Positions 8,036-16,610 of a stretch of DNA of 64,000 bases are shown one piece after another. The stretch lies in NCBI GenBank assembly GCA_965200925.1, contig OZ241738.1, positions 1 through 64,000 on the forward strand. Direction: 5' to 3'. Made by a program: the position numbers and the translations under genes. Below the pieces are notes generated by a model. That model saw nothing but the letters and a program-made list of their open reading frames with translations, had not been told where the DNA came from and searched no databases. Source of the stretch: WTGU01 sp965200925. Lineage in GTDB: Bacteria; Pseudomonadota; Alphaproteobacteria; UBA828. Positions within the stretch are counted from its first letter, which is position 1. Each line of letters begins with the position of its first letter.

Positions 8036-8598
8036 GCCAGGATCGCGTCCACGGGCGATGACGCGGCCTGCCGTTCCCGAACGGGCCGGTACTCGTCCGA
8101 TCCGTACCAGGCCCTGGCCGCCGCCGGATCGGCGAATTCCAGCACCGCGACCCGCGCGCCCGGCCACGGGCCTTCCCTGACCTCCGGAACGCCTTCCCAG
8201 ACGAGCACGCGCCCGCCATGGGCGGCGACGCCCGGCGGCGCCGCTTCGGTGCCGTCGGCGGCGGTGCGCGCGCCGGAGCGGACGATCAGATAGGTGCCGC
8301 CGGCCCCGCGCGCCACGCCGCCGACGAGGATCAGGCTTCCGGTCGACGCGCGCTGCCGGATCGCCCGCGCCTTGGTGTAAGCGGGCGAGTCGTACCACGC
8401 GGCGGCGCGGGCCGCGCTGGCGAACGCGAGCAGGACCAGCCGGTCCGGTGCCCACGCGCCCTCGATCGCCTCGCAGGCGCCGCCCCGGACCAGGAAGCGC
8501 CCGTCGAAGGCGTCGATCGTGGCCGGAGTCAGCGCCCGGTAGCCAGCATAGGTCTCCTCGTCCGTCACCGTCACGTCGGCGATTGCGTAACCGGGCAT
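8023..8598 (-). CDS. Tandem DUF1330-domain protein
   Basis: 191 residues from ATG 8598, chosen because GAGGAGA lies 6 nt upstream and the protein then begins MPGYAIADVTVTD, a typical DUF1330 start. The first domain (about 1-95) has the features of this dimeric alpha/beta-barrel family: Y-x-x-Y-R, a Gly-rich strand GRFLVRGG, and the block FASAARAAAWYDSPAY. The second (about 105-180) is a divergent copy (GRVLVWEG, EFADPAAARAWYGSDEYRPV). Single DUF1330 proteins are about 95 residues, so this is a duplication and fusion. No catalytic function is established for the family. Its 3' end overlaps the 3' end of the convergent mct gene by 13 nt. Confidence 0.85.
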   Translation of the reverse strand: MPGYAIADVTVTDEETYAGYRALTPATIDAFDGRFLVRGGACEAIEGAWAPDRLVLLAFASAARAAAWYDSPAYTKARAIRQRASTGSLILVGGVARGAGGTYLIVRSGARTAADGTEAAPPGVAAHGGRVLVWEGVPEVREGPWPGARVAVLEFADPAAARAWYGSDEYRPVRERQAASSPVDAILAQGV

Positions 8599-8834
8599 GG
8601 AACGTCTCCTCGTCGAAACAACGCCTCGAGGTCGCGCCACAGCTTATCGAAGGGACGGGCAGGCCTGTCGCGCCTCCTCCAGGTCGAATCGGGACGTCAG
8701 GGCGGGCTGATCGACCGTCGGGTTGTGGCGTTCCTGTGAATACGGTATCCTATACGGCCGATTCGTCGATACTCTACTACACAATTACAGTCTGATCTCG
8801 TGGAGGCCAGATACCAATTTCTTGGCATCGAGCT

Positions 8835-9299
8835 TCACTCTTCGCAATCGCCTGACTCATCGACGATCTTTGACAGAGAAGTGCGTCCGCCTCGTTCTAA
8901 TCTCTCCTGTTTTCTCTTTTGGTATATTTCTGTGCTCCTTTCCAAATGTTCTATTCTATCCAACTTCCTATCCCAAAGATTAAGTTCGTTTTCCATGCTG
9001 CGAGCTTTCCAGGTATTGTTTTCCAAAATCGCCAATTGATACTCACGTACCAGCCCGTGAAGATCAGCAGATTGAAGTTCTTCTATCAATTCTTGCAGCT
9101 CGATCTGATCGCGTTGGTATTGCGCCTCCAACTCGGCATCCGCCCACTCCAAGCCCGCATCAACGATTGTTCCCACAATTTGTAGAATGCCCTTGCCGGT
9201 GTAATAGCAGTCTCCATCGGGCATTCGCTTTCCCGTTCCGCAGGCCGCTGCACCGATAGCAACGAGGCCAACGAATAGTATTCTTGAAAGATTTCCCAT
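8835..9299 (-). CDS. Small coiled-coil lipoprotein
   Basis: 154 residues. A short signal peptide ends in AIGAAAC, which fits a lipobox with lipidated Cys20, so it is probably a membrane-anchored lipoprotein. The mature part starts with a short segment holding one more Cys, followed by a long, highly charged helix (about residues 50-140, rich in Glu, Gln, Arg and Leu) likely to form a coiled coil. It lies 15 nt downstream of the M48 metalloprotease gene and is almost certainly co-transcribed with it, suggesting a partner, inhibitor or substrate-presenting role. I do not recognise a named family. The DNA is clearly less G+C-rich than its surroundings. Confidence 0.75.
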   Translation of the reverse strand: MGNLSRILFVGLVAIGAAACGTGKRMPDGDCYYTGKGILQIVGTIVDAGLEWADAELEAQYQRDQIELQELIEELQSADLHGLVREYQLAILENNTWKARSMENELNLWDRKLDRIEHLERSTEIYQKRKQERLERGGRTSLSKIVDESGDCEE

Positions 9300-9314
9300 G
9301 AAAATCGCGGCACC

Positions 9315-10175
9315 CTAGTCGTTACACCAGAAATGGTTACACCGAGCCAAGCGATAGTGGTCCGGATTCAGCCGACCGGGAAGGTAGTATTGTTTCGCCC
9401 TGTCGGCCATCGTGCGGGTTGTACGCGCGCGGTCGGAACTGGCGGGGTGAGTACGAAACCAGGACCAGTCGTCCTTGTATTGCCGCGCCAACCGCCCCCA
9501 TAAATCCGACACGGAATAAGGATCGTAGCCGGCGAGAGCGGTATACACCACCCCGATCTTGTCCGCTTCGTTCTCGTTCAGCGTGCTATAGGCGAAGCCG
9601 GCACCAGCGCCAGGCTCTTTCTCCAGGGCTCTCTCGACCAAGGCAATCATCAGTTGCTGTTGCTCGAATACGTGGTTGGCCGTTACATGCCCAATCTCAT
9701 GCCCGATCACGGCGGCCACGGCCGCATCGTCTTGCACCTTCTCCATCAGACCTTGAAACACCGCGATACGAGTTCCACCGGTGACGAAGGCGTTGAACCC
9801 ATCCTCCGGCAGCAACAGAACATCCCACTTTTCATGGGCGAAATGACTGACGGCGTGTACTCGTTCGAAAATGTGCAGAAGGCGGGTGTAGGACCGGTGG
9901 TCGACTGTCTCGTTCATATGGTCATAGCTGCGCACGATCTGCTCCATTGCGGTGTTGCCTTCTTCTATCTGCTCGGCGCGTGTATCGAATCCGACGATGC
10001 GCTGTCCTGTGATCAGATCTTCCTGCGTCACCGATCGGTGAGCGTCGTACAATCCACGGTCGAGTCCCTCTAGCGCCGCGCAGCCAGGGAGCAGGATTCC
10101 CATCGTGCCGATGCCAGCGACGCGCATGAATTCCCGTCGACCATGCACGTGGTTTTTCGTGTTGTGTGATTCCAT
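9315..10175 (-). CDS. M48-family zinc metallopeptidase, Tat-exported lipoprotein
   Basis: 286 residues. The N-terminus has a twin-arginine motif (GRREFMRVAG) and then a lipobox LLPGC, so the protein is predicted to be exported folded and lipid-anchored. The catalytic zinc site is HEIGH (His159, Glu160, His163), with Glu203 in ENEADKIG as third ligand, the arrangement of M48 peptidases of the BepA/LoiP/YfgC type. These act in outer-membrane protein quality control. There are no TPR repeats after the protease domain, so it is the short form. It is first in a two-gene operon with a lipoprotein. Its base composition differs from neighbouring genes, consistent with horizontal transfer. Confidence 0.9.
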   Translation of the reverse strand: MESHNTKNHVHGRREFMRVAGIGTMGILLPGCAALEGLDRGLYDAHRSVTQEDLITGQRIVGFDTRAEQIEEGNTAMEQIVRSYDHMNETVDHRSYTRLLHIFERVHAVSHFAHEKWDVLLLPEDGFNAFVTGGTRIAVFQGLMEKVQDDAAVAAVIGHEIGHVTANHVFEQQQLMIALVERALEKEPGAGAGFAYSTLNENEADKIGVVYTALAGYDPYSVSDLWGRLARQYKDDWSWFRTHPASSDRARTTRTMADRAKQYYLPGRLNPDHYRLARCNHFWCND

Positions 10176-10261
10176 CGCCTCTGCCGCGTCTCACTCGCGT
10201 CGTTTTCGAATCGCAGTCCGGTCCCTCATGTGTTCCAGTCCGGGCGTTCGCGCGGCGGCTT

Positions 10262-12517
10262 TCAGAACGGCGTCGGGTCGGCGAAGCGGCGGAGCACGTT
10301 GGTCGTCAACCGGGCGACGTTGTTGTCGTAGCCGTTCCACGGCAGGCTCGCGGGATAGCAGATCGAGCCCACCGAGAAGACGGCGCCGCCGTTGGGCGTC
10401 TCGTAGAAGACCATGTCCGCATGGACCTTCTCGTTCTCGGTGCCGCCCAGGCCCGAATGGTTCACCAGCACCTCCTCGTTGACCACCAGATAGAGATCGG
10501 TGTGGTTCTCCGAGCGGGCGAGCACCAGGGCGTGGGGCGGCGTGCCCAGACGCCGGTCCGCGTGGTCGAGCTCGTTGCCGGCCGCGCCCTCGCCGTGATA
10601 GCCGAAGTCGCCGATCAACTCGTCCGCGCCGATGCCCTCGAAGACGAAGCGCGCCCGCGGATCGAAGCCGTCGGGCATGCGCCGGTAGTAGGAGGATTTG
10701 TCGAAGCCCTCGGCGACGAAGCCGACGCCGGCGAGCCGCTGCGGCGCGGTGTCCCCCTGGTGGCGCCAGAGTCCGCCATACTCCCCGGTGAAGCTGTGGT
10801 AGTACTCGCCCGGGTCCGCCTCCCAGGTGCGGATCGCGGCCTCGCACCGGCGCACCTCGATCACCCCCGGCAGCTCCCGGTGCATCGCCACCCGCCAGTA
10901 GAAGCCGTTGCCCCCGAGATACATCAACCGCCCGCCCCGCTGGGTGAAGCCGTGCACGGCGTCGCGCATGGCCTTCGAGTAATACTCCGGATGGCCGCCG
11001 GTGATCAGCACGGCATAGGGCGCGAGCAGGTCGGCGCCCTCCCGATGGAGGTCCTCGTCGGTGATGACGTCGTGCGCGAAGCTGAAATGTTCGAGCCAGT
11101 CCACCACATACATGTCGAGGATGAATTCGCGCGCGTTGGTCGCGTCCTCGCCGGCGCAGGCCCACGGCGTCTCCACCTTCGGCCGCATGTTGAGGATCGG
11201 GCGCAGCCGGGACGAGTAGCAGACGCCGCTGCCGTCCGAATGGCTGTCGTAGAGCGAGGCGCCGTATTCCCGGTGCTCGTTCAGGAAGAGCTGATTGGGC
11301 GTGAGCGTCGGCAGCTGGCCGGTGAGGAGCTCGGCGAGCGCGCCGTCGAAGGCCATGTGTTCGTTCGCGTAGGCCATGTATTCGACGGTCGGCAGCAGGA
11401 AGGCGATCCGCGCCGCCCGGCCCGGTGCGGGCAGCACGACGAAGGGAACGTATTCCTCCGAGTCCCCGGCCCGCAGCCGCGCGGCATAGACGCCGCTCTT
11501 CTGCCGCGCCGGCACCGTCCAGGCGAAATCGACTTCCCAGCCGGCGTCGTAGAGATCGTCGTCGTGGAAATGGATGGCGCCGTACTCCTCCGGGGCGTGG
11601 CGCCAGCACATCTCCCTGCCCGTGAAATTCCAGCCGGTCATGCCGCGCGCCGGCAGGTTGACGATCGCGCCGTCGAAACGGTGCGCCGAGCGGTCCGTGA
11701 TCCTGACCGACGTGATGTCCCGGGAGAAATCCCAGGCGCCGAGGACGCTCGGTGCGAGCGCCGCGGGCACGGCCTCGTTCCGCAGGCGCTCGATCTCCAG
11801 CCGGTCCAGGGCGCGGGAGGCGAGGCGGGGCGAATCGATCTTCCCGTTGTAGAGCCCGTCGACCAGAACCCGGCCCTTCGCCCGCCGCGCGAAGACGCCG
11901 GCCATGACGAGCGGCGCGGGGCTGCCGGCGGCGGCGGGGCGCGCCAGCGTGCGCCGGGCGGTGCCCGCGTCCTCCACCCGGACGTAGCGGTGAAGCGGCT
12001 CCTGGTGGACGGTGACGGTTCCCGTGTGCGCATCGTAGCTGGCGGCGGCGAGATACCAGTGGCGCTCCAGCAGCGGCTTGCCGACGGAGACCGTCTCCGC
12101 CGCGCCGCCTTCCGTCGCCACGGTGAGCGCGACCGCACCGGCCTCGTCGATCACCAGCGCGAAGCCGCGCCCGGCGCGCCCGTCCCATTTGGTGACGATG
12201 CCCTGCCGGCCCTTGCCGGGCGTGGTCGGCCAGATCATCGCCTGGACGGTGAAGCTGTCCAGCGCCTCCAGCAGGGGCCGGCTTTCCACGAGCGCGTAGG
12301 AGCCCGCGTGGATGGCCTGCCGCCGCCCCTCGTGGCGCTTGCCCACCGGCGTGCGCACCGGCGTTTCCTTGTAGCCCGGCCCGGCCGGCGAATTGTCCGC
12401 GCAGATCAGGCGCACGATGTCCGCCCGGTAGGTCGGGTGTTCGCAGTTGACCATGAACCGGACGGTCCCGCCCGGCCTGACGCTGAGCCGGTCCGAATAG
12501 GCCGTGATCTTCAGCAT
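10262..12517 (-). CDS. N,N-dimethylformamidase large-subunit family protein
   Basis: 751 residues from ATG 12517 (MLKITAYSDRLSVRPGGTV); a longer in-frame start at 12595 adds 26 atypical residues. Residues about 75-225 look like a LamG/concanavalin-like beta-sandwich (LDSFTVQAMIWPTTPGKG, HWYLAAASYDAHTG). The C-terminal half has the features of DMFase large subunits: FLLPTVEYMAYANEH, REYGASLYD, and ITGGHPEYYS with His509 and Glu511. Known DMFases hold iron with two tyrosines and one glutamate; the Glu511 context fits and Tyr380/383 and Tyr418/423 are candidate ligands. The known reaction is hydrolysis of dimethylformamide to dimethylamine and formate. The small subunit (about 130 residues) is not adjacent, so the true substrate may be another amide. 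Confidence 0.85.
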   Translation of the reverse strand: MLKITAYSDRLSVRPGGTVRFMVNCEHPTYRADIVRLICADNSPAGPGYKETPVRTPVGKRHEGRRQAIHAGSYALVESRPLLEALDSFTVQAMIWPTTPGKGRQGIVTKWDGRAGRGFALVIDEAGAVALTVATEGGAAETVSVGKPLLERHWYLAAASYDAHTGTVTVHQEPLHRYVRVEDAGTARRTLARPAAAGSPAPLVMAGVFARRAKGRVLVDGLYNGKIDSPRLASRALDRLEIERLRNEAVPAALAPSVLGAWDFSRDITSVRITDRSAHRFDGAIVNLPARGMTGWNFTGREMCWRHAPEEYGAIHFHDDDLYDAGWEVDFAWTVPARQKSGVYAARLRAGDSEEYVPFVVLPAPGRAARIAFLLPTVEYMAYANEHMAFDGALAELLTGQLPTLTPNQLFLNEHREYGASLYDSHSDGSGVCYSSRLRPILNMRPKVETPWACAGEDATNAREFILDMYVVDWLEHFSFAHDVITDEDLHREGADLLAPYAVLITGGHPEYYSKAMRDAVHGFTQRGGRLMYLGGNGFYWRVAMHRELPGVIEVRRCEAAIRTWEADPGEYYHSFTGEYGGLWRHQGDTAPQRLAGVGFVAEGFDKSSYYRRMPDGFDPRARFVFEGIGADELIGDFGYHGEGAAGNELDHADRRLGTPPHALVLARSENHTDLYLVVNEEVLVNHSGLGGTENEKVHADMVFYETPNGGAVFSVGSICYPASLPWNGYDNNVARLTTNVLRRFADPTPF

Positions 12518-12587
12518 GGCGCGCCCCCCGCGTTCCCGCTCGCCCGCCGGCCAGCATAGGGAGCGCGGGAGTGGCGAACAACCGAAG

Positions 12588-12676
12588 CCCTTCAACGCGG
12601 GCGCGGGATGCGCGGGTCGGTAGTCGGTGGTCGGTGGCCAGTGACCTGACCCTTCAACGCGGGCGCGGGATGCGCG
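12588..12676. repeat. 27-nt direct repeat flanking a heptanucleotide tandem array
   Basis: Two perfect copies of a 27-nt sequence (beginning CCCTTCAACGCGGGCG, ending GGATGCGCG) lie at 12588-12614 and 12650-12676. Between them, 12616-12643 is four tandem seven-base units: GTCGGTA, GTCGGTG, GTCGGTG, GCCAGTG. The element sits between the divergent starts of the DMFase-like gene and metY, so it may overlap their promoters. The same heptamers recur at 16613-16654. Confidence 0.8.
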
Positions 12677-12711
12677 ATAAGGGCCCGCGCAATCGGGAAG
12701 CGGTGCCCCCC

Positions 12712-14016
12712 ATGGCGGAAACCCCCGGCTTCAGGCGCGACACCTTGAGCCTCCACGCCGGCCAGAAGCCGGACCCGGCGACCGGCGCGCGCGCGGTGCC
12801 GATCTACCAGACCACCTCCTACGTGTTCGACGACACCGAGCAGGCCGCCTCGTTGTTCAATCTCGAACGCGCCGGCCACATCTACTCGCGCATTTCGAAC
12901 CCGACCGTCGCCGTCCTCGAGGAACGGATCGCGGCGCTCGAAGGCGGCGTCGGCGCCGTCTGCACGGCAAGCGGACAGGCCGCGCTCCATCTCGGAATCG
13001 CGACCCTGACGGGCGCCGGCGGGCACGTCGTCGCCTCGGCCGCGGTCTATGGCGGCAGCCACAACCTGTTCGCCCACACCCTGCCGCGCTTCGGCATCGA
13101 GACGAGCTTCGTGGACCCGCGCGACACGGAGGGGTTTCGCCGGGCGATCCGGCCCGCGACCCGCCTGGTCTTCGGCGAAACCCTGGGCAATCCCGGCCTC
13201 GAGGTCATGGACCTGCCGGCGGTCGCCGCGATCGCCCACGAAGCCGGGGTGCCGCTGATGATCGACAACACCTTCGCCACGCCCTGCCTGTGCCGCCCGT
13301 TCGAACACGGCGCGGACATCGTGATGCACTCGGCGACCAAGTTCCTGGGCGGGCACGGCGTCGCCATCGGCGGCGTGCTGGTGGACGGCGGCGCCTTCGA
13401 CTGGGAGGCGTCGGGCAAGTTCCCGACGCTCACCGAGCCTTACGCCGGCTATCACGGCATCGACTTCGCCGAGGAGTTCGGGACCGCCGCGTTCGCGGCC
13501 CGCGCGCGGGCGGAGGGCCTGCGCGACTTCGGCGCCTGCATGAGCCCGACCACCGCCTTCCACATCCTCCAGGGAGTCGAGAGCCTGCCCGTCCGCATGG
13601 CGCGCCACGTGGCCAACGCGCAGCGGATCGCGGCGTTCCTCGATGGCCACGACGGCGTTGCCTGGGTAAGCCACCCGGCGCTCCCCTCCCATCCCGATCA
13701 CGAACGGGCCAGAGCGCTGCTGCCCGCCGGCGCCGGCGCCGTCTTCTGCTTCGGCGTGAAGGGCGGACGGGCGGCGGGGCGCGCCTTCATCGAGGCGGTC
13801 GAGCTCCTCTCGCATCTCGCCAATGTCGGCGACGCGAAGAGCCTGGTGATCCACCCCGCCAGCACCATCCATCAGCAGATGGACCGGGCGGCGCTGGAAG
13901 CCGCGGGCATCGGCGAGGACATGGTGCGGCTCTCGATCGGGCTCGAGGACCCGGACGACCTGATCGCCGATCTGAACCGCGGGCTCAAGGCGGCCGCCCG
14001 CGCGGCGGCGGGCTGA
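12712..14016 (+). CDS. metY: O-acetylhomoserine sulfhydrylase (Cys/Met-metabolism PLP enzyme)
   Basis: 434 residues from ATG 12712, which places the typical opening FRRDTLSLHAGQKPDPATGA directly after the start. This is a fold-type I PLP enzyme of the Cys/Met metabolism family. Signatures are QTTSYVFDD, YSRISNPTVAVLEERIAALE, the PLP lysine Lys210 in HSATKFLGGHG, and the C-terminal SLVIHPASTIHQQ. Length (about 430) and the insertion after the active site fit MetY rather than the shorter MetB/MetC. It makes homocysteine from O-acetylhomoserine and sulfide. The next gene begins 2 nt after its stop, giving a tight operon with an alpha/beta hydrolase. Confidence 0.92.
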   Translation: MAETPGFRRDTLSLHAGQKPDPATGARAVPIYQTTSYVFDDTEQAASLFNLERAGHIYSRISNPTVAVLEERIAALEGGVGAVCTASGQAALHLGIATLTGAGGHVVASAAVYGGSHNLFAHTLPRFGIETSFVDPRDTEGFRRAIRPATRLVFGETLGNPGLEVMDLPAVAAIAHEAGVPLMIDNTFATPCLCRPFEHGADIVMHSATKFLGGHGVAIGGVLVDGGAFDWEASGKFPTLTEPYAGYHGIDFAEEFGTAAFAARARAEGLRDFGACMSPTTAFHILQGVESLPVRMARHVANAQRIAAFLDGHDGVAWVSHPALPSHPDHERARALLPAGAGAVFCFGVKGGRAAGRAFIEAVELLSHLANVGDAKSLVIHPASTIHQQMDRAALEAAGIGEDMVRLSIGLEDPDDLIADLNRGLKAAARAAAG

Positions 14017-14018
14017 GC

Positions 14019-14810
14019 GTGGAGTTGCGGGTCGAGGGCGCGCGCGCCTTCGCCGCCACCGGCGGCAGGCCGTTCGATCCGCGCCTGCCCGTGACCGTCT
14101 TCGTGCACGGCGCCGCCTTCGACCGCACGGTGTGGAAGCTCCAGACGCGCTGGTTCGCCTGGCATGGCGGCAGCGTCCTGGCGGTCGATCTGCCCGGCCA
14201 CGGCCGCTCGGACGGCCCGCCCCGCGCGTCGATCCCGGCCATGGCGGACTGGCTGGCCGCCCTCATGGCGGCGGCGGGCGTGCGGGAGGCCGCGCTGGTC
14301 GGCCACAGCATGGGCGCGCTGGTCGCCCTCGACGCCGCCGCGCGCCACGGTGGCACCGTTCGCAAGGTCGCGCTGCTCGGCGCGGCGGCGGCGATTCCCG
14401 TCAACCGCGCGCTGCTCGACGGCGCGGCGGCGGACGACCACCGCGCGCTCGAGCTGCTGACCGCCTGGGGCTACGGGCGGCGGGCGCGCTACGGCGGTCA
14501 TCGGATGCCCGGCATGTGGATGACGGGCGGCGGCCTGCGCACCCTCGAACGCGCGGCCCCCGGCGTTCTGCATTCCGATCTGGCGGCGACGAACGCCTAT
14601 GACGGCGCGCCCGCCGCGGCGGCCGTCGCCTGCCCGGCGCTGCTGGTCATCGGCGAACGCGACGTCATGACCCCGGCGCGGCGCGGCCTCGCCCTGGCCG
14701 CTCTCATGGCCGACGCCACCGCCGTCGTCATCCCGGAGGCCGGCCACATCATGCTGGACGAAGCCCCCGACGAGACCCTCGACGCTCTCAAGCGCTTCCT
14801 CGCCGAATAG
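14019..14810 (+). CDS. Alpha/beta-fold hydrolase
   Basis: 263 residues from GTG 14019, two bases after the metY stop, implying translational coupling. The fold is clear: oxyanion-hole region VFVHGAAFD, LAVDLPGHGRSDG, nucleophile elbow GHSMG (Ser97), catalytic Asp215 in GERDVMTP, and His243 in AGHIMLDEAP. It resembles small carboxylesterase or lactonase-type hydrolases. Coupling to metY could suggest an acyl-homoserine or homoserine ester substrate, but it is not a MetX-type acetyltransferase (too short, no MetX lid domain). Substrate unknown. Confidence 0.88.
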   Translation: MELRVEGARAFAATGGRPFDPRLPVTVFVHGAAFDRTVWKLQTRWFAWHGGSVLAVDLPGHGRSDGPPRASIPAMADWLAALMAAAGVREAALVGHSMGALVALDAAARHGGTVRKVALLGAAAAIPVNRALLDGAAADDHRALELLTAWGYGRRARYGGHRMPGMWMTGGGLRTLERAAPGVLHSDLAATNAYDGAPAAAAVACPALLVIGERDVMTPARRGLALAALMADATAVVIPEAGHIMLDEAPDETLDALKRFLAE

Positions 14811-14860
14811 TCCCTTTCCTTAATGTCGGCGCGCGGGTCTCCAAGCCTGCACATCTCACC

Positions 14861-15706
14861 CTAACGCTTCCGGAGCCAGAGCGAGGATTCGATCGCGCCC
14901 TCGAGGCGCGGCAGGGCGGCCGTCGCCGTGCCGCGCAGGGAGTCGCGCATCCGCGTCGCGACGTAGTGGCTGGCGAAAACCGGCGCGTAGCCGCCGGCGG
15001 TCAGCAGGGCGGCGACCGCGAGCTGCTCGTTGTAGCCGCGCCACGCCCAGCCGGCCGGATAGTCGTCCGGCAGGAAGACGTCGTGGAAGTGGACGAGGAC
15101 CGCGGGCGGCAGGCGCGGCAGCACCCGGTTGAGCAGGAAGTCCACGTCGGTGCCGGGCATGAGGACGTGGCTCGAATCGACGAACAGCACGTCGCCGGCC
15201 TCCAGGGCGTCGAAGGGCGCGGTTCCGGCCCGGTGCACCGGCGCGCGCAGGAGCGTCACCGCCGCCAGCCCGTCGAGCACCGCGCGGGGCGCCGGGTCGA
15301 TGGCCGTGATGCGGCAGGGGAAGCCCCCGTCGGCGACGGCGCGCGCGGCGAAGCGGGTCGAATGCCCGGCACCGACTTCGACGATCCGGCGCGGCTGCCG
15401 CGCGCGGATCAGCGCATAGGCCGCGGCCGCGTCGAGGCCGGGGAACCAGTCCTGCCGCCAGCGCGGGGCCGGCGGCGGCGCCTCCTCGCCGATCGCGCGC
15501 AAGGCGCCGCCGAAGCGCTCGATTTCGGCGAGCACGCCGGTGAAATCCGTCCGGTGCCGGTCGAGGACGACTGCCAGCGCGTCGTAGGGCGCCCGCGCGC
15601 CCGGCGCGGGGACCTCCCGGGCGTAGCGGCAGGGAATGAAGAAGCCCCGGCGGCCGAGGCCCGACGCCGTCGACAGGGCCATGAGCACGCGGCGGAAGGC
15701 CCTCAA
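14861..15706 (-). CDS. Class I SAM-dependent methyltransferase (Methyltransf_24-like)
   Basis: 281 residues. Motif I is RIVEVGAGHSTRFAAR; the acidic strand-2 end is ITAIDPAP; a later block reads LFVDSSHVLMPGTDVDFLL and VLVHFHDVFLPDDYP. This is the Methyltransf_24 pattern found in small-molecule and cell-surface glycan methyltransferases. The N-terminal about 70 residues are a family-specific extension. Its ATG overlaps the stop of the upstream metallo-hydrolase gene by 4 nt, so the two are translated as a pair. The substrate cannot be inferred. Confidence 0.85.
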   Translation of the reverse strand: MRAFRRVLMALSTASGLGRRGFFIPCRYAREVPAPGARAPYDALAVVLDRHRTDFTGVLAEIERFGGALRAIGEEAPPPAPRWRQDWFPGLDAAAAYALIRARQPRRIVEVGAGHSTRFAARAVADGGFPCRITAIDPAPRAVLDGLAAVTLLRAPVHRAGTAPFDALEAGDVLFVDSSHVLMPGTDVDFLLNRVLPRLPPAVLVHFHDVFLPDDYPAGWAWRGYNEQLAVAALLTAGGYAPVFASHYVATRMRDSLRGTATAALPRLEGAIESSLWLRKR

Positions 15707-16533
15707 GGACGGAGGACCAGCCCCTCGCGCGCGACCACGGAGCCGGGCCGCATCGCTTCCGCCCGGGCCGCGACTCCGTCCATGAAGCGGTCGTCATGGG
15801 CCGGGTCGTGATGGAACACGACAAAGGTGCCCGCCTTCGCGGCGTCACACAGGCGCGCGCCCTCCTGCCATGTCGAGTGCCCCCAGCCGACGTGACGGGG
15901 GAACTCCTCGTCCGTGTAGGTGGAATCGTAGATCACGATGTCGGCGCCGTCCGCCAGGTCGAGAAGGGCGCGCGACGGGCCCGCCGGCCCGTGCTCGTGG
16001 TCCGTCAGATAGCAGACGGCCCGGCCGTCGAATTCGACGCGGTAGCCGGACGCCCCGTCGGGATGGTTGAGGGGGGCGGTGCGGAGCAGAATGCCGTCGC
16101 CGAGCGAGAACCGGCTGCCGATCCGGAAATCCACGAAGTCGATCCGGGCGCGCAGGGTGCGGCGGTTGAGCGGGTTGAGCGGGTCGTCGAGGAGGCCCGT
16201 CATCAGCGCTTCCAGCGCCGCCGCGCCGCCCAGATGGCCCGCATGAATGCGGAGCCGGGCGGCCGGATCCGTGGCCGGGCCGAAATGGGGCCAGCCCCAG
16301 ACGTGGTCGTAGTGGGAGTGGGTCAGGAACAGGTCCGCGTCGAACGGGCCTTGCCCGGCTTGGTGCCTGCCGAGCTGGTAGAACCCGGTGCCGGCATCGA
16401 AGACGAGCCGCCGCGCACCGCAGCGCATCTCGACGCACGCGGTGTTGCCGCCGTAGCGCGCGGTCGCCGCGCCGGGGCAGGGGATGCTGCCGCGCACGCC
16501 CCAGAACCGCACCGAGAAATCCGCGCGCCGCAC
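15703..16533 (-). CDS. MBL-fold metallo-hydrolase
   Basis: 276 residues of the metallo-beta-lactamase fold. The opening VRFWGVRGSIPCPG is typical of a phosphodiesterase/RNase Z-like subgroup. The metal motif is THSHYDH (His72, His74, Asp76, His77); additional ligands are likely in APLNHPDG, YLTDHEH and FHHDPAHDD. Members act on cyclic nucleotides or phosphodiesters, but the substrate is not established for this group. It is the upstream partner of the methyltransferase (overlapping ATGA). Its upstream region leads into the repeat-rich intergenic block. Confidence 0.88.
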   Translation of the reverse strand: MRRADFSVRFWGVRGSIPCPGAATARYGGNTACVEMRCGARRLVFDAGTGFYQLGRHQAGQGPFDADLFLTHSHYDHVWGWPHFGPATDPAARLRIHAGHLGGAAALEALMTGLLDDPLNPLNRRTLRARIDFVDFRIGSRFSLGDGILLRTAPLNHPDGASGYRVEFDGRAVCYLTDHEHGPAGPSRALLDLADGADIVIYDSTYTDEEFPRHVGWGHSTWQEGARLCDAAKAGTFVVFHHDPAHDDRFMDGVAARAEAMRPGSVVAREGLVLRP

Positions 16534-16610
16534 CCGCCGAGGCTCCCCGCCGAAGCAACGCCGCCAGCCTAATCGCCCGCCGCGCCCTCATCAACGCCGC
16601 GATGTTTTCC

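Noticed and set aside
8723..9185. Plus-strand open frames across the low-G+C region
   Set aside because: They lie opposite the lipoprotein gene, which has a good signal peptide, an operon partner and helical coding character; the plus frames have none.
12518..12711. Searched by eye for a SAM riboswitch upstream of metY
   Set aside because: The leader is taken up by the 27-nt repeats and heptamers, and no SAM-I or SAM-II pattern was recognisable.
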